64,000 nt of DNA. Source: an uncultured Fusobacterium sp. GTDB taxonomy: Bacteria; Fusobacteriota; Fusobacteriia; Fusobacteriales; Fusobacteriaceae. Position numbers and translations under genes: made by a program. Every line of letters starts with the position of its first letter. The stretch's first letter is position 1. Location of the stretch: the NCBI GenBank assembly GCA_900541465.1, contig UQJY01000005.1, positions 3,088 through 67,087 of the forward strand, written 5' to 3'. Under the pieces are notes generated by a model that was not told the DNA's origin, did no database searches, and saw nothing but the letters and a program-made list of their open reading frames with translations. Of the stretch, positions 41,179 through 51,466 are shown piece after piece.

Positions 41179-41646
41179 ATGAATGTTAATATAATTTGTG
41201 TGGGCAAAATTAAAGAAAAATATATAAACGACGGTATAGCTGAATTTTCAAAAAGAATGCAGGCTTTTGGAAAACTTTCTGTGACAGAATTAAAAGAATT
41301 TGGAAATGATTTTGAAAGAGAGATTTCTATAAAAAAAGAAGCTGAAAGTATTTTAGCCGCCCTTGAAAAGAAAAAAGGATTTAATATTCTTCTTGATATC
41401 GGCGGAAAAAATTTTTCTTCTGAAGAAATGGCACAAAAAATTGAAGATATAGGAATAAAAGGATTCAGCACAATAAACTTTATCATCGGAGGTTCATATG
41501 GAGTTTCTGATGACATAAGAAAAGTTTCTAACCTGTCTTTAAGTTTTTCTAAGATGACTTTTCCTCATCAGCTGATGAGGTTAATTCTTATGGAGCAAAT
41601 TTACAGATGGTTTAGTATTATAAATAATATAAAATATCATAAATAA
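41179..41646 (+). CDS. rlmH: 23S rRNA (pseudouridine(1915)-N3)-methyltransferase RlmH
   Basis: SPOUT methyltransferase acting on 70S ribosomes. It opens MNVNIICVGKIKEKY; LLDIGGKNFSSEEMA, FIIGGSYGVSDDI and FPHQLMRLILMEQIYR are the family's SAM-knot motifs. The start at ATG 41179 gives the normal 155 residues and lies 12 bases after AAGGAG. A longer frame from 41137 would overlap mutL. Confidence 0.94.
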   Translation: MNVNIICVGKIKEKYINDGIAEFSKRMQAFGKLSVTELKEFGNDFEREISIKKEAESILAALEKKKGFNILLDIGGKNFSSEEMAQKIEDIGIKGFSTINFIIGGSYGVSDDIRKVSNLSLSFSKMTFPHQLMRLILMEQIYRWFSIINNIKYHK

Positions 41647-41663
41647 TAATTTAGGAGGGAATT

Positions 41664-41984
41664 ATGTATTCACCAGGAGAATTTTTTTATTATGACGATC
41701 TTGGAACTGAATTTGAAGTTTTAGCAAACTTAACTTATGACCATGAGGAGTATATCATTGCTGAAAATGAAGACGGGGACAGACATGTTTTCTTTTCAAA
41801 TGATGATGAAGAAATGGTTGAACTTGTGGAAGACGATGATCTTTCTGATGAAATCTTAGAATATTGGGAAGAGGAATATCTTGATAAATCTGATATAGGA
41901 GACTGGGACGACGACGAATACTACGATCGTGAAGATCATGTTAATATAGATGATAAATTTGAAGATTACGACGAGGAATATTAA
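41664..41984 (+). CDS. small acidic DUF1292-like protein
   Basis: A 106-residue protein. The first half (GTEFEVLANLTYDHEEYIIA) resembles DUF1292/YrzB proteins, in which a short beta module is followed by an acidic tail. The second half is almost entirely Asp, Glu and Tyr. The function is unknown. AGGAGGG ribosome binding site; the stop overlaps the next start by one base (TAATG), implying coupling. Confidence 0.75.
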   Translation: MYSPGEFFYYDDLGTEFEVLANLTYDHEEYIIAENEDGDRHVFFSNDDEEMVELVEDDDLSDEILEYWEEEYLDKSDIGDWDDDEYYDREDHVNIDDKFEDYDEEY

Positions 41985-42352
41985 TGAGAATAAATTTAAT
42001 ATTGGAAAGTCGTGAACTTGGTGGAGAACCTGATATAAAAGCTGTTCCTGCCATAAAAAAAATCGGCGAAAATTCTATTTCTTATAAATTTATTGACGAT
42101 TTTGGAAAAACTTCCATAGAAATATTTAAAAATTCTGCTATAATATCAAGAGAAGGAACTGCAAAATGTTCTATGATTTTAAAAAAGGGAATCAACACTC
42201 CTTTTGATTACGTCACAGAATATATAAATACATCTTTTGATCTTTTTACAAAAGAATTTGATATTTCAGAGGGTGGCTTCAAAGCTGTTTATGTTATGTA
42301 TCAAAACGGCGAATTGATTAATGAGATAAACCTCTCTGTATATGAAAAATAA
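41984..42352 (+). CDS. DUF1934 (YwiB-like) family protein
   Basis: A 122-residue beta-barrel-type protein. The layout of strands around FKNSAIISREGTAKCSMIL, followed by the FDLFTKEFDISEGGFKAVYV region and a final VYE/K edge, fits DUF1934 of B. subtilis YwiB, whose function is not known. Its start is embedded in the stop of the acidic gene before it. Confidence 0.7.
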   Translation: MRINLILESRELGGEPDIKAVPAIKKIGENSISYKFIDDFGKTSIEIFKNSAIISREGTAKCSMILKKGINTPFDYVTEYINTSFDLFTKEFDISEGGFKAVYVMYQNGELINEINLSVYEK

Positions 42353-42361
42353 GGGGGCATA

Positions 42362-43762
42362 ATGAAAAAATTTTTACTTTTGGCAGCTCTTATATCTGTG
42401 CTTTATGGTTGTGAAAATTTATCCACACAAAATAAAGTTACACTTCCTGTTCATCAGGAAAATGTTCTTGCACAAGAGAGCTTCTATTTAAATAATTCAG
42501 GAATTGCATATCTTTTAGATATTTTATCTCAAAATATAAAATCCAATGCAGTAAGATCATATGAAAATGGAAATTATTTTGACATATATATGGGAGAATA
42601 TCTTTCTGTACCTTGTACAGATGCTTATGAGCCTGCTCTTATTCTTTCACCAAATATACAGTCATATGATGCTTTTATAAAAAATGGACGTTTTTATTTC
42701 AGAAGTCTTTATCAAGGTGTTTATACTTTCAATCTTGTGAATAACGGAGTTTCTGTAAGAACGGTTACAGTAAACAACAAAGCAAAATACAAGATTTCTG
42801 CTGGAGATTTAAAAAATATAATTTATGCTGACTACAATGCAAAAAATTTAAATAATTTAAAAAACAGTGCAACATTATTTAAACTTGTTTTCCCTGACAG
42901 CACAGAAAATTATGAAATATCTTCTCTGCTTTTTAATCTGGCTGTTGTAGAAGGAAATGGAGATATTGTAAAAACAGAAAGTGCTTTCCTTGAAGAAAAT
43001 TATCCTCTTGGCTCTCAGGATAAAATGAGACTTATAGCTGGAAAAGAAAAAGTTTTAGGAAATGATTATAACCTTTCTGATAAATATCTTAACTTTGCTG
43101 AAAATTCTCCAGAGCTTAATGATTATGTTATGAGAAATATTATAAAAAGAAGCAATCCAACAGCAAATGAACTTCTTTTCCTTGAAAATGTTTATGCTGA
43201 AAATCAAACAAAAGATCTGGCTGATATAATAAGTGTTTTATATTTTAGAAACGGAAATGTTGTTAAGGGAACTCACTATGCTGGTTCTCAAAACGGAATG
43301 CTTCCTGCACCTTTAAAAAATTCTCTTTTCAGCGGAGAGGGAAATATCTCTTCAGGGGAAAGTTCTGAAAATATAGGACAGGAAACACAGGAACAGTCTG
43401 ATTTCTTCAATAACTATCAAAATGGAATTTCTTACTATAAGAATGGAAGTTATGCTGAAGCTATTGTTCTTCTTGAAAAAAGTATGACAGCTGAAGAAAA
43501 TTTTGCAGAGAAAGAAAATATTCCTTTCTATCTTGGAGATTCATATATGATGTCTGGAAATTATAATAAAGCAAAAGAGAATTTCCTGCTTCTTAAAAAT
43601 ACAAATGAATTTTATCCGGAAGCTATGTATAAACTTGGAGAACTTTATTATAAAAACGGAGAAAAAGATTTAGCAGTTAAAACTTTTGAACAGAACAGAG
43701 ATAACTTCCCAGGAACTGTGTGGGGAAGAAAAAGCAGTATTTATCTTTTAAAATTAAAATAA
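42362..43762 (+). CDS. lipoprotein with C-terminal TPR repeats
   Basis: A 466-residue envelope lipoprotein. The signal peptide MKKFLLLAALISVLYGC ends in a lipobox (LYGC, Cys17 acylated). The middle is an undefined region with strand-like segments. From about residue 360 there are at least two to three TPR units (YYKNGSYAEAIVLLEKS, FYLGDSYMMSGNYNKAKENF, YKLGELYYKNGEKDLAVKTF). It resembles YbgF/BamD-type scaffold lipoproteins only in general layout. Follows the DUF1934 gene after 9 bases. Confidence 0.82.
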   Translation: MKKFLLLAALISVLYGCENLSTQNKVTLPVHQENVLAQESFYLNNSGIAYLLDILSQNIKSNAVRSYENGNYFDIYMGEYLSVPCTDAYEPALILSPNIQSYDAFIKNGRFYFRSLYQGVYTFNLVNNGVSVRTVTVNNKAKYKISAGDLKNIIYADYNAKNLNNLKNSATLFKLVFPDSTENYEISSLLFNLAVVEGNGDIVKTESAFLEENYPLGSQDKMRLIAGKEKVLGNDYNLSDKYLNFAENSPELNDYVMRNIIKRSNPTANELLFLENVYAENQTKDLADIISVLYFRNGNVVKGTHYAGSQNGMLPAPLKNSLFSGEGNISSGESSENIGQETQEQSDFFNNYQNGISYYKNGSYAEAIVLLEKSMTAEENFAEKENIPFYLGDSYMMSGNYNKAKENFLLLKNTNEFYPEAMYKLGELYYKNGEKDLAVKTFEQNRDNFPGTVWGRKSSIYLLKLK

Positions 43763-43780
43763 TAATTATTTAAAATATAA

Positions 43781-45286
<1,506 letters not shown>

Positions 45287-45295
45287 TATAATACA

Positions 45296-45332
45296 AAAGA
45301 GGCTCTGCAAACTGCAGAACCTCTTTTTTTAT
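45296..45332. terminator. bidirectional intrinsic terminator between lysS and the LtaS-like gene
   Basis: AGAGGCTCTGCA (45298-45309) pairs with TGCAGAACCTCT (45313-45324), with A residues on the left and T residues on the right, so it serves both converging genes. Confidence 0.92.
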
Positions 45333-47287
45333 TTTCCAAAAGTTCCATATCTTTCCTGCTGAATTGAAAGTTCAAGATAAGTTCTTGCAGCTTTCTTATA
45401 TTTTTCAACAAGTTCTTTATCTTCGATTATGCTGTCATCACTTTTTCTTCTTAAAACTTCTGGAACTGTTATTCCATCGATATAAATATTTTCCTTATCA
45501 ATTATCCCTACAAAATTATTTTCTACAACATAAGCAGTGCTGTCTTTATTATTTTTGTCCAGTAAATCTTTTCCCCAAGAAGAATGAATATAATCTCCTC
45601 CAAGAATTCCCATAATTGTTGGAAGAAGATCCAGCTGAGAACCTGCTTTTTCTATTACTTCATGTTTAAGCTGTCCTCCCGGTGTCCAAATCACAAGAGG
45701 ATTTGAAAACTTTTTCCAGTCAATTTCAATAGGCTTTCTTCTGTTTTCTCCGTGGTCCGCCACAAAAATAAAGATTGTATTTTTTGCCCATTCTTTATCT
45801 TTTACTGCATTCACAAATCTTCCTATTGAATAATCTGCAAATTTAAAAGCATTATATCTTTCATAATCAGGATAATCTTCCTCTGTAAATTCCTTAAAGT
45901 TTTCATCTATATCAAAAGGGGCATGGTTGCTCAGTGTAAAAATTTCAAAAAAGAACGGCTCTTTTAAAGTTCCTAAATATTCTGCTGCTCTGTCAAAAAG
46001 TTTATCATCTGGAACTCCCCATTTTATAGTCCTGTCTTTTTTTGAAAAATCATCTCTCGATATAAAATTATCTACTCCGTTTGTTTCAAAAAAGCCTTTC
46101 ATATTATCAAATTCAATATCTCCCCCATACATAAAATGAGTTGAATATCCTCTGTCTTTTAAAATCCCTGAAAGTGAAACAAAAGGTTTCTGACCTACAG
46201 GTTTTTTCAAAATTGATTTTCCATACTGTGACGGAAATCCTGTAAGAACAGATAAAATTCCTCTGTTAGACCTGTTGCCGTTTGAAAAGAAATTTGTAAA
46301 TAAAATTCCCTCTTCTGCAAGTTTATTATAATTTGGAGTAAGATCAGGCTCTCCTCCTAAAATACCCACAGTATCTCCCATAAAACTTTCCATAAGAACT
46401 ATTACCACATTATAATTTTTTATTTCTTTTCCTGTCTCTGTTTTTCTTAAAAGCACATTTTTCTCTGAAAGAAATTTATCTTTCTCAGTTCCCACATAAT
46501 TTCTTATATTTTCTTTCAGCTCTTCTTCAGTAAAAATTCTGCTCACTTGAGATTTTCCTTTTTTATTGTCTTTTCTTGCAAGGTCTAAAGATTTTCCAAG
46601 AGCAAAAACACCGTTTATAGCTGTCTGATTTGCAAAAGTATATTTACTGAAATAAGCTCTTCCCCAGTTGAGAGTGCTTTGTGAAAATCCTCCTCTTGCT
46701 CCAAAAACAGATAAAATTCCTACAAGAAATATTGTTCCAATATCACTTAAAAAAGTTATCCCTTTTTCCCTGTCTCTATACACATCTTCATTGAAAGAAT
46801 TAAAAGATATGAAAAGATACAGCCCCTCAATTATAACAAACAGAAAAAACACAGCCAGATAATTATAATCGCCGTATAAAATTGTCATTCCTATTTCGTC
46901 CATGTGGTCTGTATAATCAAATATTGTGGCATTAAGATGAAAATTAAATTCTCTGTAATACTCTATATCTCCAAGCAGAGTTAAAAATACTACTGATGAA
47001 ATAAAAATCTTATAAATATTTATTATAAATTTTCCGGCTGCTCCCAGCCATATTACTCTAAGCAGACTGTACACCAGCAGGAAAATTAATAAACCTCCTA
47101 TATAATAGCAGGTAATTGAATTATCAAAAATCCACCCGTAAAGAAAACTTTTCCCCATTATTTTTAAAGGAATTTCTTCTGCTCCGCCCCTGTTAAAAAA
47201 TATAAACAGTCCTCTGCATATTCCCATTAAAAAAATGAGAGTTAAATATTCTTTAAGCAGATATTCACCCATTTTAATATGTTTCAT
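45329..47287 (-). CDS. LTA synthase family sulfatase (phosphoglycerol transferase)
   Basis: A 652-residue inner-membrane protein with about five N-terminal transmembrane segments (to residue ~225) and a periplasmic sulfatase-fold domain. VLMESFMGDT supplies the metal Glu, NRSNRGILS the likely Ser/Thr nucleophile region, and FVADHGE the later metal ligands. Relatives transfer glycerol phosphate from phosphatidylglycerol to glycans (LtaS, OpgB). In a two-membrane cell a decorating role on periplasmic glycan or envelope polymer is likelier than teichoic acid synthesis. Single gene. Confidence 0.88.
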   Translation of the reverse strand: MKHIKMGEYLLKEYLTLIFLMGICRGLFIFFNRGGAEEIPLKIMGKSFLYGWIFDNSITCYYIGGLLIFLLVYSLLRVIWLGAAGKFIINIYKIFISSVVFLTLLGDIEYYREFNFHLNATIFDYTDHMDEIGMTILYGDYNYLAVFFLFVIIEGLYLFISFNSFNEDVYRDREKGITFLSDIGTIFLVGILSVFGARGGFSQSTLNWGRAYFSKYTFANQTAINGVFALGKSLDLARKDNKKGKSQVSRIFTEEELKENIRNYVGTEKDKFLSEKNVLLRKTETGKEIKNYNVVIVLMESFMGDTVGILGGEPDLTPNYNKLAEEGILFTNFFSNGNRSNRGILSVLTGFPSQYGKSILKKPVGQKPFVSLSGILKDRGYSTHFMYGGDIEFDNMKGFFETNGVDNFISRDDFSKKDRTIKWGVPDDKLFDRAAEYLGTLKEPFFFEIFTLSNHAPFDIDENFKEFTEEDYPDYERYNAFKFADYSIGRFVNAVKDKEWAKNTIFIFVADHGENRRKPIEIDWKKFSNPLVIWTPGGQLKHEVIEKAGSQLDLLPTIMGILGGDYIHSSWGKDLLDKNNKDSTAYVVENNFVGIIDKENIYIDGITVPEVLRRKSDDSIIEDKELVEKYKKAARTYLELSIQQERYGTFGK

Positions 47288-47367
47288 TAAACTTCTCCTT
47301 TTTACAAAATTTTAACAGTTCATTATATCACATTTGGCACACTTTAGTAATTTTTATTGTAAAATTA

Positions 47368-47397
47368 TTGACACCTGACCGATAAAGAGAATATAAT
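47368..47397 (+). promoter_or_regulatory. promoter of the LrgAB pair
   Basis: Consensus TTGACA (47368-47373), 18-base spacer, TATAAT (47392-47397). The transcript would carry about 100 bases of leader, including a partial repeat copy. Confidence 0.75.
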
Positions 47398-47410
47398 AAC
47401 AGGGTATTTT

Positions 47411-47452
47411 GTAAAAAATAAAATTTTATACTGTGAAAAAATTTTTTCAATT
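47411..47452. repeat. partial (single-arm) copy of the interspersed element
   Basis: GTAAAAAATAAAATTTTATA and CTGTGAAAAAATTTTTTCA match the left arm of copies 2 and 4, but the core GAACGAAGTGAGTT and the right arm are absent. Confidence 0.55.
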
Positions 47453-47505
47453 TATAAAAATTTATTTTTTTGTTGTTTATTTTTTAGAAAAAGAAAGGAT
47501 TTTTT

Positions 47506-47853
47506 ATGTTTAAACAATTTTTAATTATTTTGGTTATAAACTTTGCAGGAGTTATTATCCAAAACATTTTTAATCTTCCGCTTCCCGGAACTATTTTAGG
47601 AATGTTAATTTTATTTGTTCTTCTTTGGACAAAAGTTCTTAAAGTTGAAAGTATAGAAAAAGTATGTGATTTTCTTATTTTGAATATGATTATATTTTTC
47701 CTTCCTCCAGCTGTAGAACTTTTAGAATATATGACACTTCTTAAAACAGGATTTTTTAAAATCATTATTCTGCTGATTGTAACCACTGTTATCACTATGA
47801 TAGTCACAGGAAAAACTGTTGACTTCTGTATTAAAAGAATGGAGAAAAAATAA
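47506..47853 (+). CDS. CidA/LrgA family membrane protein
   Basis: A 115-residue holin-like protein with four hydrophobic segments, opening FLIILVINFAGVIIQ and containing LPLPGTILGMLILFVLL, the LrgA/CidA signature. Works with LrgB in cell-death control or, in several species, pyruvate or glycolate transport. The stop overlaps the start of the next gene by one base. AAAGGA ribosome binding site. Confidence 0.88.
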   Translation: MFKQFLIILVINFAGVIIQNIFNLPLPGTILGMLILFVLLWTKVLKVESIEKVCDFLILNMIIFFLPPAVELLEYMTLLKTGFFKIIILLIVTTVITMIVTGKTVDFCIKRMEKK

Positions 47854-48548
47854 TGAATATGGAAATACTTAACACACCGCTTTTTGGATTAATACTTACT
47901 ATTGCTGCATTTCATATAGGACTTTTCATTTTTAAAAAGACAAAATTTCCTGTTCTTAATCCTCTGCTTATAGGAATTATTATTGTTATGATAATTATGT
48001 CAGTTTTTAATATTCCACTTGATTATTTTAGAAAGGGAGGAGATTATATTACATTTCTTTTAGCTCCGGCAACTATCTCTCTGGCTCTTCCCCTTTACAG
48101 ACAGCTGGATAAATTAAAAAAGAATTTTGTTCCTATCATAATTGGTTCTCTTGTGGGAGCAGCCACTGCTATTATTTCAACTGTCCTTCTTGGAAAACTT
48201 TTAGGAATAGATAAACTTCTTCTTTTATCATTTATGCCTAAATCAATTACAACACCTATAGGAATTGAACTGAGCAAACTTTTAGGAGGAGTACCTGCAA
48301 TTACAATTTTTGCCATTTTAGTTACAGGTATAGCAGGAAATGTTTTAGCACCAATGGTGTGCAGATACTTTAAAATAAAACACCCTGTAGCAAAAGGAAT
48401 TGGAATTGGAATATCAAGCCATGCTGTAGGAACTTCAAAGGCTTTAGAAATGGGAGAAATTGAGGGAGCAATGAGTGCTTTATCAATAGTTATTTCCGGA
48501 ATTATAACTTTTATTATTGCACCTCTGTTTATTTTCCTTTTAGGATAA
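47853..48548 (+). CDS. LrgB/CidB family membrane protein
   Basis: A 231-residue polytopic membrane protein. FLLAPATISLALPLYRQ, SFMPKSITTPIGIELS and GISSHAVGTSKALEMGE are hallmark LrgB motifs. It forms an operon with the preceding LrgA-type gene and ends in a strong terminator. Which of the two family functions applies cannot be decided from sequence. Confidence 0.92.
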   Translation: MNMEILNTPLFGLILTIAAFHIGLFIFKKTKFPVLNPLLIGIIIVMIIMSVFNIPLDYFRKGGDYITFLLAPATISLALPLYRQLDKLKKNFVPIIIGSLVGAATAIISTVLLGKLLGIDKLLLLSFMPKSITTPIGIELSKLLGGVPAITIFAILVTGIAGNVLAPMVCRYFKIKHPVAKGIGIGISSHAVGTSKALEMGEIEGAMSALSIVISGIITFIIAPLFIFLLG

Positions 48549-48560
48549 TATTTACAAAAA

Positions 48561-48592
48561 AAGAAACCGAGATTTTCGGTTTCTTTTTTTAT
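48561..48592 (+). terminator. intrinsic terminator after lrgB
   Basis: AAGAAACCGA (48561-48570) and TCGGTTTCTT (48576-48585) flanked by A and T runs; usable by the converging small gene too. Confidence 0.92.
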
Positions 48593-48606
48593 CTGTATTT
48601 TTTTAA

Positions 48607-48864
48607 TTACTCAACTTCAACAACTAGTGTTCCGTTTTTTACTTTTGAAATAACAAATTGATGTGCATCAACTATTGCATTTGTGTATGCAAATTTAGTT
48701 TCTCCTTCAAACATTCCGTTAAGAAGAACTTGTGACTGCTCATCAGCATTTGCTTCTAAAGTTTCTAAATCTATTTCACCTCTTTTGTATTCTTCTACCA
48801 ATGCATCAAACATTTTATCAAAAGTTTCTTGGTAAACTTGTTCAGCTATATTTTCAAAATTCAT
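48607..48864 (-). CDS. unrecognised 85-residue protein
   Basis: I do not recognise this gene. It is predicted mostly helical, acidic (about 20 Asp/Glu), without membrane segments or Cys, and with EALVEEYKRGEIDLET-like helix-turn patterns. GAGAGGTGAAAT precedes its ATG, supporting expression. It stands alone between the LrgAB and rubrerythrin units. Confidence 0.72.
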   Translation of the reverse strand: MNFENIAEQVYQETFDKMFDALVEEYKRGEIDLETLEANADEQSQVLLNGMFEGETKFAYTNAIVDAHQFVISKVKNGTLVVEVE

Positions 48865-48954
48865 ATTTCACCTCTCAATTTTTATTTGTTCTTTACTAAA
48901 AAATAATAACATTTTTTACTTATTTTGTCAATTATTATTATCTGCAGCTGTTTA

Positions 48955-48982
48955 CAAAAAAAGCCGGCATAAGAGCCGGCTT
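48955..48982 (-). terminator. intrinsic terminator after rubrerythrin
   Basis: AAGCCGGC (48961-48968) and GCCGGCTT (48975-48982); on the minus strand the stem is followed by a U run. Confidence 0.93.
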
Positions 48983-48997
48983 AAAATTTATTTTCTA

Positions 48998-49546
48998 TTA
49001 TTTTCCAAAGTATCTGTTTAATAATCCAGTGAATGCTTTTCCGTGTCTAGCTTCGTCTTTAGCCATTTCATGAACTGTGTCGTGGATAGCGTCAAATCCT
49101 AATTGTTTTGCTCTCTTAGCAATGTCGAATTTTCCTGCAGTTGCTCCATATTCAGCTTCAACTCTAGCTTTTAAGTTTTCTTCAGTAGAAGCACTTACAC
49201 ATTCTCCTAATAATTCAGCAAATTTTGCAGCATGTTCAGCTTCTTCAAAAGCTATTCTTTTGTAAGCTTCTGCAACTTCTGGATATCCTTCTCTGTCAGC
49301 AACTCTTGACATAGCTAAGTACATTCCAACTTCTGTACATTCTCCTTCAAAGTTTGCTCTTAAACCAGCGATGATTTCTTCATCTCCGCATTCCATTCCT
49401 TCACCGATTTTGTGTTCAGTTGCCCAAATTTTTTCAGTTCCTTCTACTATTTCTTCCCATTTATCTGGACCTACTCCACATACAGGACATTTAGTAGCTC
49501 CTTCATTAATTATTTCTCCACATACTTTACATCTAAATTTTTTCAT
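48998..49546 (-). CDS. reverse rubrerythrin
   Basis: A 182-residue peroxide- and oxygen-detoxifying iron protein. The rubredoxin-like domain is N-terminal (CKVCGEII...[12 protein letters not shown], four Cys) and the ferritin-like diiron domain follows, with EECTE/E, EEAEHA and DEARHGKA ligand helices. This order is the reverse of classical rubrerythrin and is typical of anaerobes. Single gene with a strong terminator; the neighbouring Rrf2 regulator is a plausible but unproven controller. Confidence 0.92.
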   Translation of the reverse strand: MKKFRCKVCGEIINEGATKCPVCGVGPDKWEEIVEGTEKIWATEHKIGEGMECGDEEIIAGLRANFEGECTEVGMYLAMSRVADREGYPEVAEAYKRIAFEEAEHAAKFAELLGECVSASTEENLKARVEAEYGATAGKFDIAKRAKQLGFDAIHDTVHEMAKDEARHGKAFTGLLNRYFGK

Positions 49547-49665
49547 ATTTCATTCCTCCATACTTTAAAAGATATTTTGAATTTGTAATCATTTCATTTA
49601 TGTATTAATTATAGCACTATTTTTATATCTTGTCAATAAAAAAATATATTTTTTGTATATTTTAC

Positions 49666-50103
49666 TTATTTTTTACAAATCTTCTTACAACCATTATTTT
49701 CAAGGACTGCAAGGTCTTCAAATGTCACTGCTTTAAATTCTGAAAACAAAACTTCTCTTATTCTTTCCATTGTCACATGAATTGCACAAGACCCAGATTT
49801 AAATCCGCAGATTTCATTGCTTGCAACACAGTCTTTGAAATCCATAATTTCAATAATATTCATCACATCAAAAAGAGTTATATCTTTTCTGTCACGTTCA
49901 AGACAGAAACCTCCCCCGATACCTTTTTTAGAATTAATAATTTTTCCCTCAACAAGTCTTGTTAAAATTCTTTTTCCAAGATTTTTAGGAATTTCATTTA
50001 TTGCCACTAATTCATCTCCGCTGAATCTCTTTTTATCATCTTGATGTTTGCTAAGGAACAAAACTATTCTAAAAGCATAATCTGTTTCTTTAGTTATTTT
50101 CAT
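49666..50103 (-). CDS. Rrf2 family transcriptional regulator
   Basis: A 145-residue winged-helix regulator opening MKITKETDYAFRIVLFL, with recognition region IPKNLGKRILTRL and GIGGGFCLER. Three Cys in CVASNEICGFKSGSC occupy the position of the IscR/NsrR cluster ligands, so it may bind an Fe-S cluster; a Cys pair lies near the end (CKKIC). A 10-base palindrome TAGTATACTA (50158-50167) upstream may be an autoregulatory site. It lies next to rubrerythrin, suggesting redox or iron control. Confidence 0.88.
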   Translation of the reverse strand: MKITKETDYAFRIVLFLSKHQDDKKRFSGDELVAINEIPKNLGKRILTRLVEGKIINSKKGIGGGFCLERDRKDITLFDVMNIIEIMDFKDCVASNEICGFKSGSCAIHVTMERIREVLFSEFKAVTFEDLAVLENNGCKKICKK

Positions 50104-50193
50104 AAATCTCTCCTTCTCAATAAAATCTCAAAAATTCTTTACACTATAATATAATTTTAGTATACTATGTTCTTCTTAAAAAGTAAATGATAA

Positions 50194-50240
50194 AATAAAA
50201 ACCGAAAAATAAAATTTTCATTTGAAATCTTATTTTTCGG
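50194..50240 (-). terminator. intrinsic terminator after the 145-residue unknown gene
   Basis: Minus-strand CCGAAAAATAA and TTATTTTTCGG arms (50230-50240 and 50202-50212) followed by U-rich sequence. Confidence 0.82.
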
Positions 50241-50272
50241 ATATTAATGTTTTTATTTTATTTTATTATTTT

Positions 50273-50710
50273 TTATTTCATTTGTTTTAAAACTTCTTTA
50301 TATTGAGTTTTCATCATTTTTAAAGTTGCTTTTTTAATTAAATTATACCATTTCAGCTGCATTGATTCTATACCTTTTAATGAATCTGTTAAAAGTCTTT
50401 TTAAGAAATCAAATTCTTCATAGCTAAGTTTAAGCTCGGCAGCTGTTTTATTTTCACAAGCTGATTTTACATAATCAAAGAATGTAAGCACACCTTTCAT
50501 TTGTGTATCTGCATAAGTTTCAGTGAATTGTTTTTTTATGTCTGTCATAAATCTTGCTAAAAATTTCTTGTGATTTTTTTCAAGTTTTACAGAATATTTT
50601 CTTTTTCCCTTCCCTATTTTTTGTAAAAGACTCATCATTCCCATCATAGATGACATGCTGTTCATTTCCATAGGATTTAATTTTTCTGGATTTACTCTTT
50701 GCCCTTTCAT
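50273..50710 (-). CDS. unrecognised basic helical protein
   Basis: I do not recognise this 145-residue protein. The N-terminal 30 residues are Met-rich (MEMNSMSSMMGMMSLLQKIG), followed by a Lys-rich helical region (KLEKNHKKFLARF...). No membrane segment or enzymatic motif. It follows tsaC after 13 bases and ends in a terminator, so tsaC and this gene form one unit. GGAGG-type ribosome binding site (TCGGAGGTTATA). Confidence 0.75.
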   Translation of the reverse strand: MKGQRVNPEKLNPMEMNSMSSMMGMMSLLQKIGKGKRKYSVKLEKNHKKFLARFMTDIKKQFTETYADTQMKGVLTFFDYVKSACENKTAAELKLSYEEFDFLKRLLTDSLKGIESMQLKWYNLIKKATLKMMKTQYKEVLKQMK

Positions 50711-50723
50711 TATAACCTCCGAT

Positions 50724-51338
50724 TTATATTTTACCTATTATCTTTTCTATCTGTTCCTGAGAGATAGCCCCTTCTCTCAATATTTTTATATTTTCACTGC
50801 TCATATCTATAATTGTGGAAGCTGTTCCTATTGGACATTTTCCTCCGTCTACAATTATATCTACTCTCTTTTTAAATTCTTCATCAAGTTCATCATAAGA
50901 ACGAGGCGTTGCTTCTCCTGAAATATTCGCACTTGTAGTTGGAAGAATTCCACCTGCACTTTCTATTATTTTAAGTGCTGTCTCATGGTCAGGCATTCTC
51001 ACTCCTACTGTTTTTCCGTTTGAAATCATTATAGGAGGAACAATATCTTTACTTTCAAGTATTATTGTAAGCCCTCCGGGCCAGAAAGTTTTCATTAATT
51101 TTTCTATTTTTTCCCTGTTTTTCTCATTTATAAAAGCTATATCTTCTATTTTTTCAGCACTGCTTACAAGTGCTATAAGCGGAGAAGAAAAACTCCTGTC
51201 TTTTGCTTTATAAATATTTTTTATCGTTTCTTCATTGGTAATTATTCCTCCGACACCATAAACTGTGTCTGTAGGATAAATTATAAGTTTTCCTTTTTTT
51301 AAATCTTCTCCGATTTTTTTATAATCAATTTTTTCCAT
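50724..51338 (-). CDS. tsaC: L-threonylcarbamoyladenylate synthase (TsaC/Sua5/YrdC)
   Basis: Makes threonylcarbamoyl-AMP for the t6A37 tRNA modification. YPTDTVYGVGG, KDRSFSSPLIALV, WPGGLTIIL and PTTSANISGE are intact YrdC motifs. I start at ATG 51338 (204 residues; GAAGGTGAT upstream). The longer open frame to 51443 runs through the prs terminator, which cannot be coding in practice. Confidence 0.93.
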   Translation of the reverse strand: MEKIDYKKIGEDLKKGKLIIYPTDTVYGVGGIITNEETIKNIYKAKDRSFSSPLIALVSSAEKIEDIAFINEKNREKIEKLMKTFWPGGLTIILESKDIVPPIMISNGKTVGVRMPDHETALKIIESAGGILPTTSANISGEATPRSYDELDEEFKKRVDIIVDGGKCPIGTASTIIDMSSENIKILREGAISQEQIEKIIGKI

Positions 51339-51405
51339 TTTATTTATCACCTTCATTTCTGAAAAGCCTTTTATAAATGTCACTTCAAAATATTTTAACA
51401 TAAAA

Positions 51406-51439
51406 TAAAATAAAAAGCTAGTCCTAAGGACTAGCTTTT
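51406..51439 (-). terminator. intrinsic terminator after prs
   Basis: AAAAGCTAGTCC (51413-51424) and GGACTAGCTTTT (51428-51439); U run on the minus strand. Confidence 0.93.
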
Positions 51440-51466
51440 TCATGTATTTTCATATATTTTTAACTC

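Noticed and set aside
51339..51443. 35-codon N-terminal extension of tsaC
   Set aside because: It runs through the prs terminator hairpin, and the YrdC family start and a ribosome binding site fit ATG 51338.
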